A DNA stretch of 64,000 nucleotides from Prevotella dentasini JCM 15908 (GCF_000614065.1 NZ_BAKG01000002.1:62001-126000), one strand, 5' to 3'. Positions 29,347 to 38,376 are shown, numbered from the stretch's first letter. Notes: generated by a model not told the origin, from the sequence alone. Program-made: numbers and translations.

Positions 29347-31158
29347 ATGAACAAGGAACTGAATACAATCTATCAGGCCCGGATAGCCGAGTTGGGGCTG
29401 GCTGTCGGCCGGCTCCGTGCGAAGAGCCGGGGATTTGTAGTGGCTGAAATCGCCTTCTTCGTGGCTGCTGTGGGCTTCGTGGTGCTCTATACGCTGTCAG
29501 GGAGCGGAGGCTGGCCGCTCTTCGTTGGGGCAGGCATGCTGATGCTCTATTTCCATATCCGCCATCTGGATGCGGCCAACGACAGGCAGATAGCCGGCAG
29601 CGAGGCGTTGCGGAAGGTCTATGAGCGCGAGGTCGGGTACCAGAACGGCGACTATGAGGCCTTCGGCGACGGCGAGAAGTACATCAGTCCTGCCCATCCC
29701 TACACGTTCGACTTGGATGTCTTCGGGCGCAGTTCGCTCTTTCAGCGGATGAACCGCACCATCTCTACGGGCGGAAGCGACGTGCTTGCGGAGTGGCTTT
29801 CGGCGGAGCGGACGACGGCATCTGCACAGGAATATGCAGACGCGGCAGGCAGGAGAAGGGAGGCCGTCGGAGAGCTTTCGGGCAACGAGTCTTTCGTGTC
29901 GGCCTTCAAGGCGCTGGGGGTGGAGGAGCAGATAGACACGGCGTCGGTGAGGCGTGCGCTTGCCGGCATACAGCAGCTTCGCCTGCCCGGCTATTTCGGC
30001 AGCCGCGCGTTCCGTTATCTTACTGCTGCCAACCTTGTAGGCTTCTATCTGTCGGTCTTCCTCTCCCTCGGCAGTATCGTCCCGGCCTCGCTGCCGACGG
30101 TATGGGGCATCTTCAATTTCTTTCTGTCGCTGACCTGCTGCCACAGCTGCATCCGGCAGATTTCGGAGCTGATAGCGCGGATGCAGCGTCAGGTGGAGGG
30201 CTATCTGAAGATAATGCAGCTCGTGGAGCGGCAGCCGTTCTCGGCCTCTGCGCTGCAGGGACTGAAACGGGAACTCCAAGGAGCCGTCGCGTCGTTCGGA
30301 CAGCTCGACCGCATACTGCAAAAGATAGACAACCGCAGCAACGAGGTGGGCATCGTCCTGTTCAATTGTTTTGCCCTGTTGGATATTACCATCGTGCGCC
30401 ACTTCCTCCGTTGGCAGCGCACCTACGAGCAGCGTGCCGACGAGTGGATATCCGCTGCCAGCCGGATGGATGCACTTGTGTCGATGGCGACGTTCCGGAT
30501 GAACGAGGACAAGGCGGTCGAGGCCGAGGTGGTGGTGGCGGACAGAGTCGTCTACGAGGCCCGCGGCCTGTACCATCCTTTCCTTGGCGAGAAGGCGGTG
30601 TGCAACGATTTCGACATCCGCGACCACGAATACTATATCGTTACCGGCGCAAACATGGCCGGCAAGAGCACTTTCCTCCGTTCGCTCGGCATCAACTACC
30701 TGCTGGCCATGAACGGGCTGCCCGTCTTTGCCCGTTCGCTGCGGGTCTCTGTGTTCCATCTCTTTACGAGCATGCGTACCACCGACGACCTCGCACACGG
30801 CATTTCCTACTTCAATGCCGAGCTGTTGCGCCTGAAGCAGCTTCTTTCTTCGCTCCGCCCTTCGGTGCCGAGCCTGATTATCCTCGACGAGATACTGAAG
30901 GGAACCAATTCGCTCGACAAGCTCAACGGGTCGCGCCTGTTCCTTCAGTACATTGCCGAGCAGAATGTTACGGGCGTCATTGCCACCCACGACCTTGAAC
31001 TCTCGAAGATGGAAGACGCGCAGCCCGGCCGCTTCCATAACTACTGCTTCGAGATTGAGCTGGGAGAGCGGATTACCTACTCCTACAAGATAACGCGTGG
31101 CGTGGCACGCAACCAGAATGCCACGTACCTGCTAAAGGGAATATTGGGGAAAGAGTAA
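29347..31158 (+). CDS. Membrane-anchored MutS-family ATPase
   Basis: 603 residues. The C-terminal third is a MutS domain V ATPase: Walker A GANMAGKSTFLRS (about 434-446), the MRTTDDLAHGISYFNAEL segment, Walker B LIILDEILKGTNS, and ATHDLELS. The N-terminal part lacks the mismatch-recognition and connector domains of MutS1. Instead it has hydrophobic segments near residues 28-75 and 215-260 (TAANLVGFYLSVFLSLGSI...), so it is probably anchored in the inner membrane. It is therefore unlikely to be a classical mismatch-repair enzyme; related proteins are widespread in Bacteroidetes and uncharacterised as far as I know. GC-rich codons. It is transcribed away from the nested palindrome. Confidence 0.85.
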   Translation: MNKELNTIYQARIAELGLAVGRLRAKSRGFVVAEIAFFVAAVGFVVLYTLSGSGGWPLFVGAGMLMLYFHIRHLDAANDRQIAGSEALRKVYEREVGYQNGDYEAFGDGEKYISPAHPYTFDLDVFGRSSLFQRMNRTISTGGSDVLAEWLSAERTTASAQEYADAAGRRREAVGELSGNESFVSAFKALGVEEQIDTASVRRALAGIQQLRLPGYFGSRAFRYLTAANLVGFYLSVFLSLGSIVPASLPTVWGIFNFFLSLTCCHSCIRQISELIARMQRQVEGYLKIMQLVERQPFSASALQGLKRELQGAVASFGQLDRILQKIDNRSNEVGIVLFNCFALLDITIVRHFLRWQRTYEQRADEWISAASRMDALVSMATFRMNEDKAVEAEVVVADRVVYEARGLYHPFLGEKAVCNDFDIRDHEYYIVTGANMAGKSTFLRSLGINYLLAMNGLPVFARSLRVSVFHLFTSMRTTDDLAHGISYFNAELLRLKQLLSSLRPSVPSLIILDEILKGTNSLDKLNGSRLFLQYIAEQNVTGVIATHDLELSKMEDAQPGRFHNYCFEIELGERITYSYKITRGVARNQNATYLLKGILGKE

Positions 31159-31289
31159 ACACCTTTTTCATACGTTTGCTGCCGGATTGTCCGTAGTAAG
31201 CATGCAGGCTGTACGCCAACAGTGGTAGGCTGACAGATAAACGAGTGTAACAGAATCTTTTTCTTTGGCCGGATAGTTTCGTTGCAGGC

Positions 31290-32102
31290 CTATTCCCGGA
31301 GGATAAACTTCTCCACCACATGCGCCACGCCGTCCTCCTCGTTGGAGTAGGTGATGTAGTCGGCCGTGTCCTGAATGTCGCGCGGTGCGTTGGCCATTGC
31401 CACGCCGAGTCCTGCAAAGCGTATCATGCTTTGGTCGTTGTAGCCGTCGCCGCATGCTATTATCTCCTCGCGGCTGATGCCGAGCGACGTGATGAGGCGG
31501 CTGAGCGAGTTGGCCTTGTCGATGCCGGGCGGAACACATTCGAGGAAGAATCCTGCCGAGCGGTAGACGTCCGCCCTGCCCCGTAGCGACACTTTCAGCC
31601 GTTCCTCAAGCGTGTGGAGCGGGGCAGGGTCGCCCACGATGAGGCATTTGTTGACGGGGTAGACCACTTGGCCGGGGAAGTCTGCATATTCCGTGACGGG
31701 CATCTTGTTGATGAAGGCCTCGTGCAGCACATACTTGTTCTCCTTCTTCGTAGCGGCAATGCCCTCTCCCTGATAGGTGAGAATCTCCATTCCTGCCTTC
31801 ATGGCGGCATGGTAGAGCGCAGGCACAAGCCGGTCGTCAAGTTTCTGTTCAAATATCACGTTGCCGTTTCCGCAGTCGGTTATCTTTCCGCCGTTGAAGG
31901 CAAGGATGTAGCCTCCGTTCTCTGCCAGTTCCAGCTCGTCGGCCAGTGCCGTGATGCCGCAGGTCGGGCGGCCCGAGGCAAGCACCACCCTGACTCCTCT
32001 CTGCTGTGCCGCCATCAGGGCCTGCTTGGTCTTGGGTGTTATTTCCTTTCTTTCGTTGGTCAGTGTGCCGTCGAGGTCGAGCACAATCATCCTGTATCTC
32101 AT
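31290..32102 (-). CDS. Cof-type HAD-IIB family phosphatase
   Basis: 270 residues. The HAD nucleophile motif is at the N-terminus (MIVLDLDGTLTNERKEI), motif II is the ASGRP segment, and motif III/IV is ACGDGYNDQSMI...GVAMANAP. A C2-type cap lies between. Such enzymes dephosphorylate sugar phosphates or cofactors such as FMN or PLP; the substrate cannot be assigned. Convergent with the MutS-like gene. Confidence 0.92.
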   Translation of the reverse strand: MRYRMIVLDLDGTLTNERKEITPKTKQALMAAQQRGVRVVLASGRPTCGITALADELELAENGGYILAFNGGKITDCGNGNVIFEQKLDDRLVPALYHAAMKAGMEILTYQGEGIAATKKENKYVLHEAFINKMPVTEYADFPGQVVYPVNKCLIVGDPAPLHTLEERLKVSLRGRADVYRSAGFFLECVPPGIDKANSLSRLITSLGISREEIIACGDGYNDQSMIRFAGLGVAMANAPRDIQDTADYITYSNEEDGVAHVVEKFILRE

Positions 32103-32189
32103 GAGTGGGGTAACTTTTCGTTTAATGTATGTATAGGCTATCTGTCTTTCAGGCTGCGCCTTTGGTAACTGGCTGATAGCCAGTAATAT

Positions 32190-32276
32190 TATGAAACGGG
32201 CACTTTCGTCTTGCGAAAGTGCCCGTTTCGTTGTGTCAAAGTGCCAGTTTCATGGTGCGAAAGTACCACTTTCATG
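32190..32276. repeat. Interspersed palindromic element, copy 2 (four units)
   Basis: Occupies most of the gene-free stretch 32,103-32,410. gaaacgggcactttcg (32193-32208) and cgaaagtgcccgtttc (32214-32229) form a perfect 16-bp inverted repeat with a 5-base loop. Two more diverged units follow (caaagtgccagtttc and gcgaaagtaccactttc). A degenerate fragment (ctttcgcctgaaagtgccg) lies at 32381-32399. Confidence 0.88.
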
Positions 32277-32410
32277 TCGCGGATGGATGCTGGGAGAAGA
32301 CGAAGCCGATACATTGGAAGTATTCTCTGCTCTTCCTTTCACTGCGTGGAGCGTCTGTCCGCATTTTGTGAGTGTATGTCCTTTCGCCTGAAAGTGCCGT
32401 CAGGCACAGG

Positions 32411-32785
32411 CTACTTGGCGGCAATGCACTCCATTTCTACGAGTGCGCCCTTGGGCAGCGTCTTTACGGCAAATGCCGAACGGGCCGGGAACGGCTCGCT
32501 GAAGAACTCGGCATAAACCTCGTTCATGGCTGCGAAGTTGTCCATGTCGGACAGGAAGACGGTTGTCTTGACTACGTGGCTGAGGTCGATTCCTGCGGCA
32601 CGGAGCACGTTCTGCGCGTTGGTGATGGACTGGCGGGTCTGTTCCTTGATTCCGCCTACGGCAAACTCGTTGGTTGCCGGGTCGATGGGGAGCTGGCCGG
32701 ATGCGAATACGAAACCATTGGCCTCAATGGCCTGACTGTAAGGTCCTACTGCCTTGGGGGCGTTGTCTGAATGTACTACTTTCAT
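32411..32785 (-). CDS. ridA: RidA family reactive-intermediate deaminase
   Basis: 124 residues, standard length. Hydrolyses reactive enamine/imine intermediates produced by PLP enzymes. Motifs: AVGPYSQAIEANGFVFASGQLPIDP at the N-terminus, TTVFLSDMDNFAAMNEVYAEFF in the middle, and the signature PARSAFAVKTLPKGALVEMECIA with the conserved active-site arginine. Single gene on the minus strand. Confidence 0.95.
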   Translation of the reverse strand: MKVVHSDNAPKAVGPYSQAIEANGFVFASGQLPIDPATNEFAVGGIKEQTRQSITNAQNVLRAAGIDLSHVVKTTVFLSDMDNFAAMNEVYAEFFSEPFPARSAFAVKTLPKGALVEMECIAAK

Positions 32786-32990
32786 GTTGTTGAGTATTAA
32801 AGATGATTTTATTGTTGTCTGGTGTTTTCTAAGCCAGTGCGGGGGATGGTCGGAAACGCTTTTCAGGCTGTGTTTTCACACTTTTGCGATTCGACCGTAA
32901 AATTACTGCTTTTTCGGGAAACAGGCAAGATGTACGTGCAGAATTATTGTAAAAACAGGCGGAGAACCGCCTTATCCGATATTTTTTGCT

Positions 32991-32998
32991 TATCTTTG
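32991..32998 (+). promoter_or_regulatory. -7 box for the AICAR transformylase gene
   Basis: TATCTTTG, 33 bases before the ATG; no clear TTTG at the -33 position. Confidence 0.42.
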
Positions 32999-33031
32999 CA
33001 TGCACATTTATACATATACCACGTAAGTTAT

Positions 33032-34213
33032 ATGAAAGAATTAGCTCTCAAGTACGGATGTAATCCGAACCAAAAGCCTTCGCGCATTTATATGGAAGAA
33101 GGCGAATTGCCTATCGAAGTGCTCAGTGGCCGTCCCGGCTACATCAACTTTCTCGACGCGCTCAACAGCTGGCAGCTCGTCAGGGAACTCAAGGCGGCAA
33201 CGGGACTGCCTGCCGCTGCGTCGTTCAAGCATGTCAGCCCGGCAGGTGCCGCGGTGGGGCTGCCCTTGTCCGACACGCTGAAGAAGATATACTTTGTAGA
33301 CGATGTAGACTTTGAACTCACTCCGCTTGCGGCGGCCTACGCCCGTGCACGCGGTGCCGACCGCATGTGCTCGTATGGCGATTTCTGTGCTCTCAGCGAT
33401 ACCTGCGACCGGGAAACGGCCCTGCTCATCAAGCGCGAGGTCAGCGACGGAGTGATTGCTCCCGGCTATACGCCCGAGGCACTCGAGATATTGAGGGATA
33501 AGCGCAAGGGCAGCTACAACGTTATCAGGATAGACCCCGACTATGTGCCACGTCCGATAGAGCGCAAGCAGGTGTTCGGTGTAACGTTCGAACAGGGACG
33601 AAACGAAGTGCGGTTGGACGACCCGGCTCTTTTCGGTAATATGCCGACACGCAACAAGACCTTCACCGAGGAGGCAAAGCGCGACCTCATAATCTCGCTC
33701 ATCACGCTGAAGTACACCCAGAGCAATTCCGTCTGCTATGTAAAGGACGGGCAGGCTATCGGTATCGGAGCCGGACAGCAGAGCCGTATTCACTGCACGC
33801 GTCTTGCCGGTAGCAAGGCCGACGAATGGTGGCTGCGCCAGTGTCCGAAGGTGATGTTGCTGCCGTTCAGGGAAAACATCCGGCGGGCCGACCGCGACAA
33901 TACCATCAACATATATATATCCGACGAATACGAGGATGTCCTACAGGAAGGTGTATGGCAGCAGTTCTTCACCGAGCGGCCCGAACCCCTTACGCGTGAG
34001 GAGCGCAGGGAGTGGATTGCCCGCAACAAGGGTGTCGCCCTCGGTTCGGATGCCTTCTTCCCCTTCGGCGACAATATAGAGCGTGCCCATAAGAGCGGTG
34101 TGGAATATATAGCACAGGCAGGCGGCAGCATCCGCGACGACCATGTCATAGATACCTGCGACAAGTACGGTATCGCCATGGCATTTACAGGGGTGAGACT
34201 TTTCCATCACTAA
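33032..34213 (+). CDS. Stand-alone AICAR formyltransferase (PurH C-terminal domain type)
   Basis: Formylates AICAR with 10-formyl-THF, the penultimate step of purine synthesis. 393 residues from MKELALKYGCNPNQKPSR; an open frame extends upstream to 32,822 but the internal ATG fits the family and the promoter. Key blocks: LKYGCNPNQ, ASFKHVSPAGAA with the catalytic Lys-His, LKYTQSNSVCYVKDGQAIGIGAGQQSRIHC, and ALGSDAFFPFGDNIERA. The N-terminal IMP cyclohydrolase domain of ordinary PurH is absent, so cyclohydrolase must be encoded elsewhere. Confidence 0.92.
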   Translation: MKELALKYGCNPNQKPSRIYMEEGELPIEVLSGRPGYINFLDALNSWQLVRELKAATGLPAAASFKHVSPAGAAVGLPLSDTLKKIYFVDDVDFELTPLAAAYARARGADRMCSYGDFCALSDTCDRETALLIKREVSDGVIAPGYTPEALEILRDKRKGSYNVIRIDPDYVPRPIERKQVFGVTFEQGRNEVRLDDPALFGNMPTRNKTFTEEAKRDLIISLITLKYTQSNSVCYVKDGQAIGIGAGQQSRIHCTRLAGSKADEWWLRQCPKVMLLPFRENIRRADRDNTINIYISDEYEDVLQEGVWQQFFTERPEPLTREERREWIARNKGVALGSDAFFPFGDNIERAHKSGVEYIAQAGGSIRDDHVIDTCDKYGIAMAFTGVRLFHH

Positions 34214-34334
34214 TATTGAAAGATAAAAGGGTAAAAGAACAAAAAGGCAAAAGGCGGCAGGCTTCTTTGCGTGGACTGCTTGGTATCCTCTTGTGTTTTA
34301 CCTTTTTACTCTTAAACTTTCTTACCTTTACACA

Positions 34335-34520
34335 ATGGACGATTTTCAGAACATATTAGAGAACGGCATCAGCTTCAGAGGCTCTTCCGGGACAAAGAAA
34401 GACGACGGCAAGGTGAAGACTAAAGCCAAGAAAAAGAAGTACATAACCGGGGCGCATGGCTCTGGCAGTGCTAAGCAGAAGGCGAAATACCGCCAGCAGC
34501 GTGCCAACAGGCATAAGTAG
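34335..34520 (+). CDS. Small highly basic protein of unknown function
   Basis: 61 residues: an acidic start (MDDFQNILENGISFRGSSG) and then a lysine/arginine-rich tail (KAKKKKYITG ... KQKAKYRQQRANRHK). Likely disordered and nucleic-acid binding, judging only from composition. The spacer upstream (34,214-34,334) is built of A/G-rich microrepeats (aaaagggtaaaag) and their complement, which could pair. A terminator follows. No family recognised. Confidence 0.65.
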   Translation: MDDFQNILENGISFRGSSGTKKDDGKVKTKAKKKKYITGAHGSGSAKQKAKYRQQRANRHK

Positions 34521-34553
34521 GCGTTCCCCGTCCGTGATATGAGAAAAGAGCCG

Positions 34554-34590
34554 GCATCTGCCGTTTGTAATTCTTGCAAACGGCAGATGT
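34554..34590. terminator. Bidirectional terminator
   Basis: catctgccgtttg / caaacggcagatg (34555-34567 with 34577-34589), perfect 13-bp stem, between the basic-protein gene (plus) and the beta-barrel gene (minus). cctttta follows on the plus strand. Confidence 0.75.
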
Positions 34591-34601
34591 TGGTCCTTTT
34601 A

Positions 34602-35438
34602 CTAAAAGTCGAGGCCGAATCCTATTCCGAACGGATGGCAGGCAGGGCCGCTTTTCATCAGTTTTGTCAGGCTGTAGTGTGCGTACAGGCTGAAGTTCCC
34701 AAAGCCGATGTATGCTTCCAAGTTCACGCCCACGGTGTTGGCGTCCAGATTTCGGGTAATGGGGTAGCGTTTGTGTCCGATTCTGTACTTGCTTCTTACT
34801 TCCTCTCTCCATTCTATCGAGCATCCGAAACCGATAAACGCAGAGCTTCTTGAGAAGGTGTTCTTCCACTCAATCATAAGGGGAACTCTTAAAAAGCCGT
34901 ATTTCAGGAAACTCGTCTTTACGCCTTCTGCCTCGTTCACTACCATATTCGGTGTTCCGTCTATGTCGGTCAGCATGTAGTGGGCGTCGAAGTGGTTGTG
35001 TATAAAACCTGCCTGTAGGCCTGAAACCAATCCTAAAGAGTTGGAATTGTTCAGTCCAAACCCCACTTGCAGGCATGATATGCCCCATTCCAGCGACTTG
35101 CTGTCGCGGCTGTGCATCTCCGGGCCTCCGTTTAATATGTTGGTTCCGATGAATATGTCGGGCAAATGACCATAGAAGTTGAGTCTGTTTCTTTTCTTGA
35201 TGGGAACGAAAGGCGAGGAGACAAAGATGCGTTCCACCTCCTGACCGTCTACATAGCTGGTTTCCTTGGTCTTGACGAGTTCGTCGCCCTCCTTGTCGTA
35301 GATAGCCACGTTGGTTGCTACGCTGTCCGTACTCACCACTATCTGCCTGTCGGCATAGTGGATAATTGTGTCTTTCTCTTCGATGGCCATTGCCGGAATT
35401 GCCGCGACAAGGGCCAAGGTTAATAATAGCTGCTTCAT
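34602..35438 (-). CDS. Outer-membrane beta-barrel protein
   Basis: 278 residues from MKQLLLTLALVAAIPAMA, a clear signal peptide; 11 codons of open frame upstream are not needed. After a short periplasmic region (KDTIIHYADRQIVVSTDS) the sequence shows alternating beta-strand patterns (GISCLQVGFGLNNSNSLGLVSGLQAGFI, ITRNLDANTVGVNLEAYIGFGNFSLYAHYSL) and ends in an aromatic residue (GIGFGLDF), as outer-membrane barrels do. Last gene in the minus-strand set headed by an ECF sigma factor. Ligand unknown. Confidence 0.78.
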   Translation of the reverse strand: MKQLLLTLALVAAIPAMAIEEKDTIIHYADRQIVVSTDSVATNVAIYDKEGDELVKTKETSYVDGQEVERIFVSSPFVPIKKRNRLNFYGHLPDIFIGTNILNGGPEMHSRDSKSLEWGISCLQVGFGLNNSNSLGLVSGLQAGFIHNHFDAHYMLTDIDGTPNMVVNEAEGVKTSFLKYGFLRVPLMIEWKNTFSRSSAFIGFGCSIEWREEVRSKYRIGHKRYPITRNLDANTVGVNLEAYIGFGNFSLYAHYSLTKLMKSGPACHPFGIGFGLDF

Positions 35439-35507
35439 AATGATGTATTTTTCTTGTTTTGTTGATTCCATAGTCTGTCTGTCTTTTGCAAGCTGTCTCT
35501 TGGCCTG

Positions 35508-35930
35508 TCAACGTTTGGAATAGCAGAGTTTCATGATGTCGTCAGGGCCGAGTGTCCCCTCTATGTAGATGATGGCACCACTCTCGTTAGGCCCATTGCT
35601 GAAAAGTATGTATCGGTTCATGCCCGACGGCAGTGGCTGTAGCATGTAATAGCCGCTCTCAACCTTTCCGCTCTCTACTATTTCCCGTATCTTCTTTGCC
35701 TTCTTCCTGTCTGCATTGAGGTATGGGGCTATGCTTGCACCTATTTTCTTATAGGTGAGCGACTTGTACACCTTGAGCCTGTAGCCGCGCAAGACAGCGT
35801 CGTTCAGCACCACCATCTTGCAGTATCTGGCCCTTCCGAACCGCTCAAAGGCGATGCCTATCTGAAGGTCGCCCTGTGCGTGTGCCGGTAGCAGAAACGC
35901 AAGAAAGCATAAAGCTAGAATCGTTCTCAT
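35508..35930 (-). CDS. Small secreted protein, DUF6108-like
   Basis: 140 residues from MRTILALCFLAFLLPAHAQ, a signal peptide; five codons of upstream in-frame sequence overlap the anti-sigma gene's stop. The mature part is basic with a predicted alpha/beta pattern (RLKVYKSLTYKKIGASIAPYLNADRKKAKKIREIVESG, YYMLQPL, IIYIEGTLGPDDIMKL). The location behind sigma/anti-sigma genes is what I recall for Bacteroidales DUF6108 proteins; the name is tentative. Confidence 0.65.
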   Translation of the reverse strand: MRTILALCFLAFLLPAHAQGDLQIGIAFERFGRARYCKMVVLNDAVLRGYRLKVYKSLTYKKIGASIAPYLNADRKKAKKIREIVESGKVESGYYMLQPLPSGMNRYILFSNGPNESGAIIYIEGTLGPDDIMKLCYSKR

Positions 35931-35934
35931 CGTT

Positions 35935-36399
35935 TTATTTCTCATTGCCTGTTCCTCCTATCAATGAAAGTGCGCTGAAGTCCTCGCTGCCATCCGTCGA
36001 AACCATCTCCAAGGCAGCCTCTGCCTCGCGCTGCACGATTTCCCTGTCGGTTGTACGTTCGCCATTCAGCACGGCATAATCGTTGCTTCCGATTGCACCC
36101 CGGCGCACGGCGAGTATCAGAATCGTCAGTACGGCTGCTGCCGAAATCACTGCCATCAGCCAGTGGGGCGGTCTTTTTCTCGTCTGCGTAGGCATAGCTG
36201 CCGGCTGAACCGTCTTTTCCACGGTTTTTCCACTACATTCCTGCTTCTCCCAACGGAACAGAGCGCACATCGGTTTCAGCTTGTCGGGCAGTAGAAGGTG
36301 GTCTTGCGTGAAGAAGAAGCGCAGCTGTTCTTCCTCCGCCACGGTCGTGTTTCCGTCAAGATACTTCTGAACCAGTTTTTCAATTTCGTCTATTTGCAT
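35935..36399 (-). CDS. Probable membrane anti-sigma factor
   Basis: 154 residues from MQIDEIEKLVQKYLDGNTTVAEEEQLRFFF, an N-terminal helical region typical of proteins cotranscribed with ECF sigma factors in Bacteroidetes. One transmembrane helix at about residues 85-105 (WLMAVISAAAVLTILILAV) is followed by a short periplasmic tail. It overlaps the sigma-factor gene by 10 bases. The role as anti-sigma is inferred from topology and context; no FecR domain is present. Confidence 0.7.
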   Translation of the reverse strand: MQIDEIEKLVQKYLDGNTTVAEEEQLRFFFTQDHLLLPDKLKPMCALFRWEKQECSGKTVEKTVQPAAMPTQTRKRPPHWLMAVISAAAVLTILILAVRRGAIGSNDYAVLNGERTTDREIVQREAEAALEMVSTDGSEDFSALSLIGGTGNEK

Positions 36400-36899
36400 A
36401 TCTTCATTCCTCCTGTTGTCAGTCTTATAAACTCCTTTTGGATACGTCGTCTTGCCCTTGACAGGTTCTGTCGCAGCGCGTCGGGTGTGCAGCCGCAAAT
36501 CTTTGCAATCTCTTCGTTTTCGTATCCCTCCACGTCCTTGAGCCGGAAAATCTGCTGTTGCAAGGGAGGCAGATGGCCAACTATCAGTCCTATTAGTTCC
36601 ATGTCGTCCTTTGCTGCCAGACTTTCCTGTTCTACAACGATTTCCCTCGTATGTTCCCGCTCCGCGCACTCGTGCTGCCGATGCCGCCAATGGTCTATTG
36701 CTATGCCCTTGATGGTCTTCACAGCCAGAGCCTCTATGTTCGGATGGGTGTCCAACTGATGGCGCATAGCCCACAGGCGGAGAAATGTTTCCTGCACGAA
36801 ATCTTCGGCCTCCACATCTCCATCCTCCAGTGAGGCTGCCACCTTGAGCAGCCGTTCACGCAGGCTCACCACGGTCTGGTTGAATACTTCTATTTCCAT
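36390..36899 (-). CDS. ECF-type RNA polymerase sigma factor
   Basis: 169 residues. Sigma-2 region: DVEAEDFVQETFLRLWAMRHQLDTHPN...LAVKTIKGIAIDHWRHR. Sigma-4 helix-turn-helix: LPPLQQQIFRLKDVEGYENEEIAKICGCTPDALRQNLSRARRRIQ. It heads a minus-strand set with an anti-sigma, a secreted protein and an outer-membrane protein, suggesting envelope-stress or surface control. The target promoters are unknown. Confidence 0.92.
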   Translation of the reverse strand: MEIEVFNQTVVSLRERLLKVAASLEDGDVEAEDFVQETFLRLWAMRHQLDTHPNIEALAVKTIKGIAIDHWRHRQHECAEREHTREIVVEQESLAAKDDMELIGLIVGHLPPLQQQIFRLKDVEGYENEEIAKICGCTPDALRQNLSRARRRIQKEFIRLTTGGMKICK

Positions 36900-37287
36900 C
36901 GTTGTTCAATGGGTAAACGGATGAGAAGCCGAAATGTGACATCGGTTCGTTATTTTTTTGTTTTTCGTACCGGCTTCTTTCCGTTGGGCTTCTTCCTTTA
37001 TTGCTCGGATTTAGAGTGTTTGTTCGATGCTTGTTTTCCCTGAAAAATATTTTAGAGATTCTTCTGTCAAGTTTCACATTGGCTGCATCTGTCTTGTTGT
37101 CAGTTATATACAGCTTGAAAGACGCTGACGCCTTGACAGCAACTTCTTGTTATGGCGTAATGAAGCTGGCCGTTTAGTGCGAATCGTTATGCGCCTTTGT
37201 GTAGTTACGATAAAGGCGGTGATTTCTCAAAAAGAAGAAATCACCGCCTTGTATGTTTTGCAGCGTTAAACTGATTTTGTCTCTGAC
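36900..37287. other. Intergenic region between aldolase and sigma-factor genes
   Basis: No gene seen. It holds the aldolase terminator at 37213-37250; the presumed sigma-factor promoter on the minus strand has no clear TAnnTTTG match. Confidence 0.5.
37213..37250 (-). terminator. Terminator of class II aldolase gene
   Basis: aaggcggtgatttc / gaaatcaccgcctt, 14-bp perfect stem (37213-37226 with 37237-37250), 38 bases beyond the stop codon. The T-run on the minus strand is short. Confidence 0.7.
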
Positions 37288-38301
37288 TTAGTCAAGGTTG
37301 ATGAGCTTGTTGTCAGAGCCGAGCACGTCGGTAATCTTGTGCTTGTAGAGATTCTCCATGTTCTCGCGGGCCTTACCGCAGTACTGACGCGGGTCGAAGT
37401 ATTCGGGATGCTCGTCGAATGTCTGGCGAACGCCGGCAGTGAAGGCAAGACGGGAGTCCGAGTCGATGTTAATCTTGCAAACGGCACTCTTGGACGCCTT
37501 GCGGAGCTGCTCCTCGGGGATACCTACGGCGTTTGGCATCTTGCCGCCATGCTCGTTGATGATGTCAACGTACTCCTGTGGAACAGAGGATGAGCCGTGG
37601 AGAACGATTGGGAAGCCGGGAAGCTGCTTCTCAATGGCCTCAAGCACGTCGAAAGCCAATGGAGGAGGAACAAGCCGGCCGGTCTTCGGGTCGCGCGTGC
37701 ACTGCTCCGGGGTGAACTTGTAGGCACCGTGGGAAGTACCGATGGAGATAGCGAGGGAGTCGCAGCCTGTACGTGTGGCGAAGTCAACAACCTCCTCAGG
37801 CTTTGTATAGTGAGAAGCCTCGGCAACAACGTCGTCTTCAACGCCTGCGAGAACGCCAAGTTCAGCCTCTACGGTTACGTCGAACTGGTGGGCATACTCA
37901 ACGACTTTCTTGGTCAGGGCGATGTTCTCCTCGTATGGGAGTGAAGAACCGTCTATCATTACAGAAGAGAAACCGAAGTCTACACAGCTCTTGCATGTCT
38001 CGAAGCTGTCTCCGTGGTCGAGGTGGAGAACGATTTCGGGATGGTTGCAGCCCAGTTCCTTTGCATATTCAACAGCTCCCTCGGCAAGGTAGCGGAGCAG
38101 AGTCTGATTGGCATACTTGCGGGCACCCTTGGATACCTGAAGAATAACCGGGGACTTCAGTTCGGAAGAAGCCTTGATAATAGCCTGAAGCTGCTCGAGG
38201 TTGTTGAAGTTGAATGCAGGGATAGCGTAACCGCCGTCAATGGCTCTCTTGAACATATCGCGCGTGTTCACGAGACCTAATTTCTTGTAATCTACTGCCA
38301 T
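37288..38301 (-). CDS. fba: Class II fructose-1,6-bisphosphate aldolase
   Basis: Zinc-dependent aldolase of glycolysis and gluconeogenesis, 337 residues. Motifs: PAFNFNNLEQLQAI at the N-terminus, the zinc-site HLDHGDSFETC, GTSHGAYKF, and the phosphate-binding LHGSSSVPQEY. Codon use is highly biased, as in abundant proteins. Single gene with its own promoter and terminator on the minus strand. Confidence 0.96.
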   Translation of the reverse strand: MAVDYKKLGLVNTRDMFKRAIDGGYAIPAFNFNNLEQLQAIIKASSELKSPVILQVSKGARKYANQTLLRYLAEGAVEYAKELGCNHPEIVLHLDHGDSFETCKSCVDFGFSSVMIDGSSLPYEENIALTKKVVEYAHQFDVTVEAELGVLAGVEDDVVAEASHYTKPEEVVDFATRTGCDSLAISIGTSHGAYKFTPEQCTRDPKTGRLVPPPLAFDVLEAIEKQLPGFPIVLHGSSSVPQEYVDIINEHGGKMPNAVGIPEEQLRKASKSAVCKINIDSDSRLAFTAGVRQTFDEHPEYFDPRQYCGKARENMENLYKHKITDVLGSDNKLINLD

Positions 38302-38345
38302 AATATTTATTATGTATTAAAATGAAAATAATCTAATTACAATTG

Positions 38346-38376
38346 CAAAAGTAGTGTTTTATTTTCTGAAATCCAA
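38346..38376 (-). promoter_or_regulatory. fba promoter
   Basis: On the minus strand: TTGG near 38,373-38,376, 19-base spacer, TACTTTTG at 38346-38353. Leader about 40 bases. Confidence 0.55.

Noticed and set aside
29497..31038. Long frames on both strands overlapping the MutS-like gene
   Set aside because: High-GC shadows; only the plus-strand frame starting 29,347 has conserved motifs.
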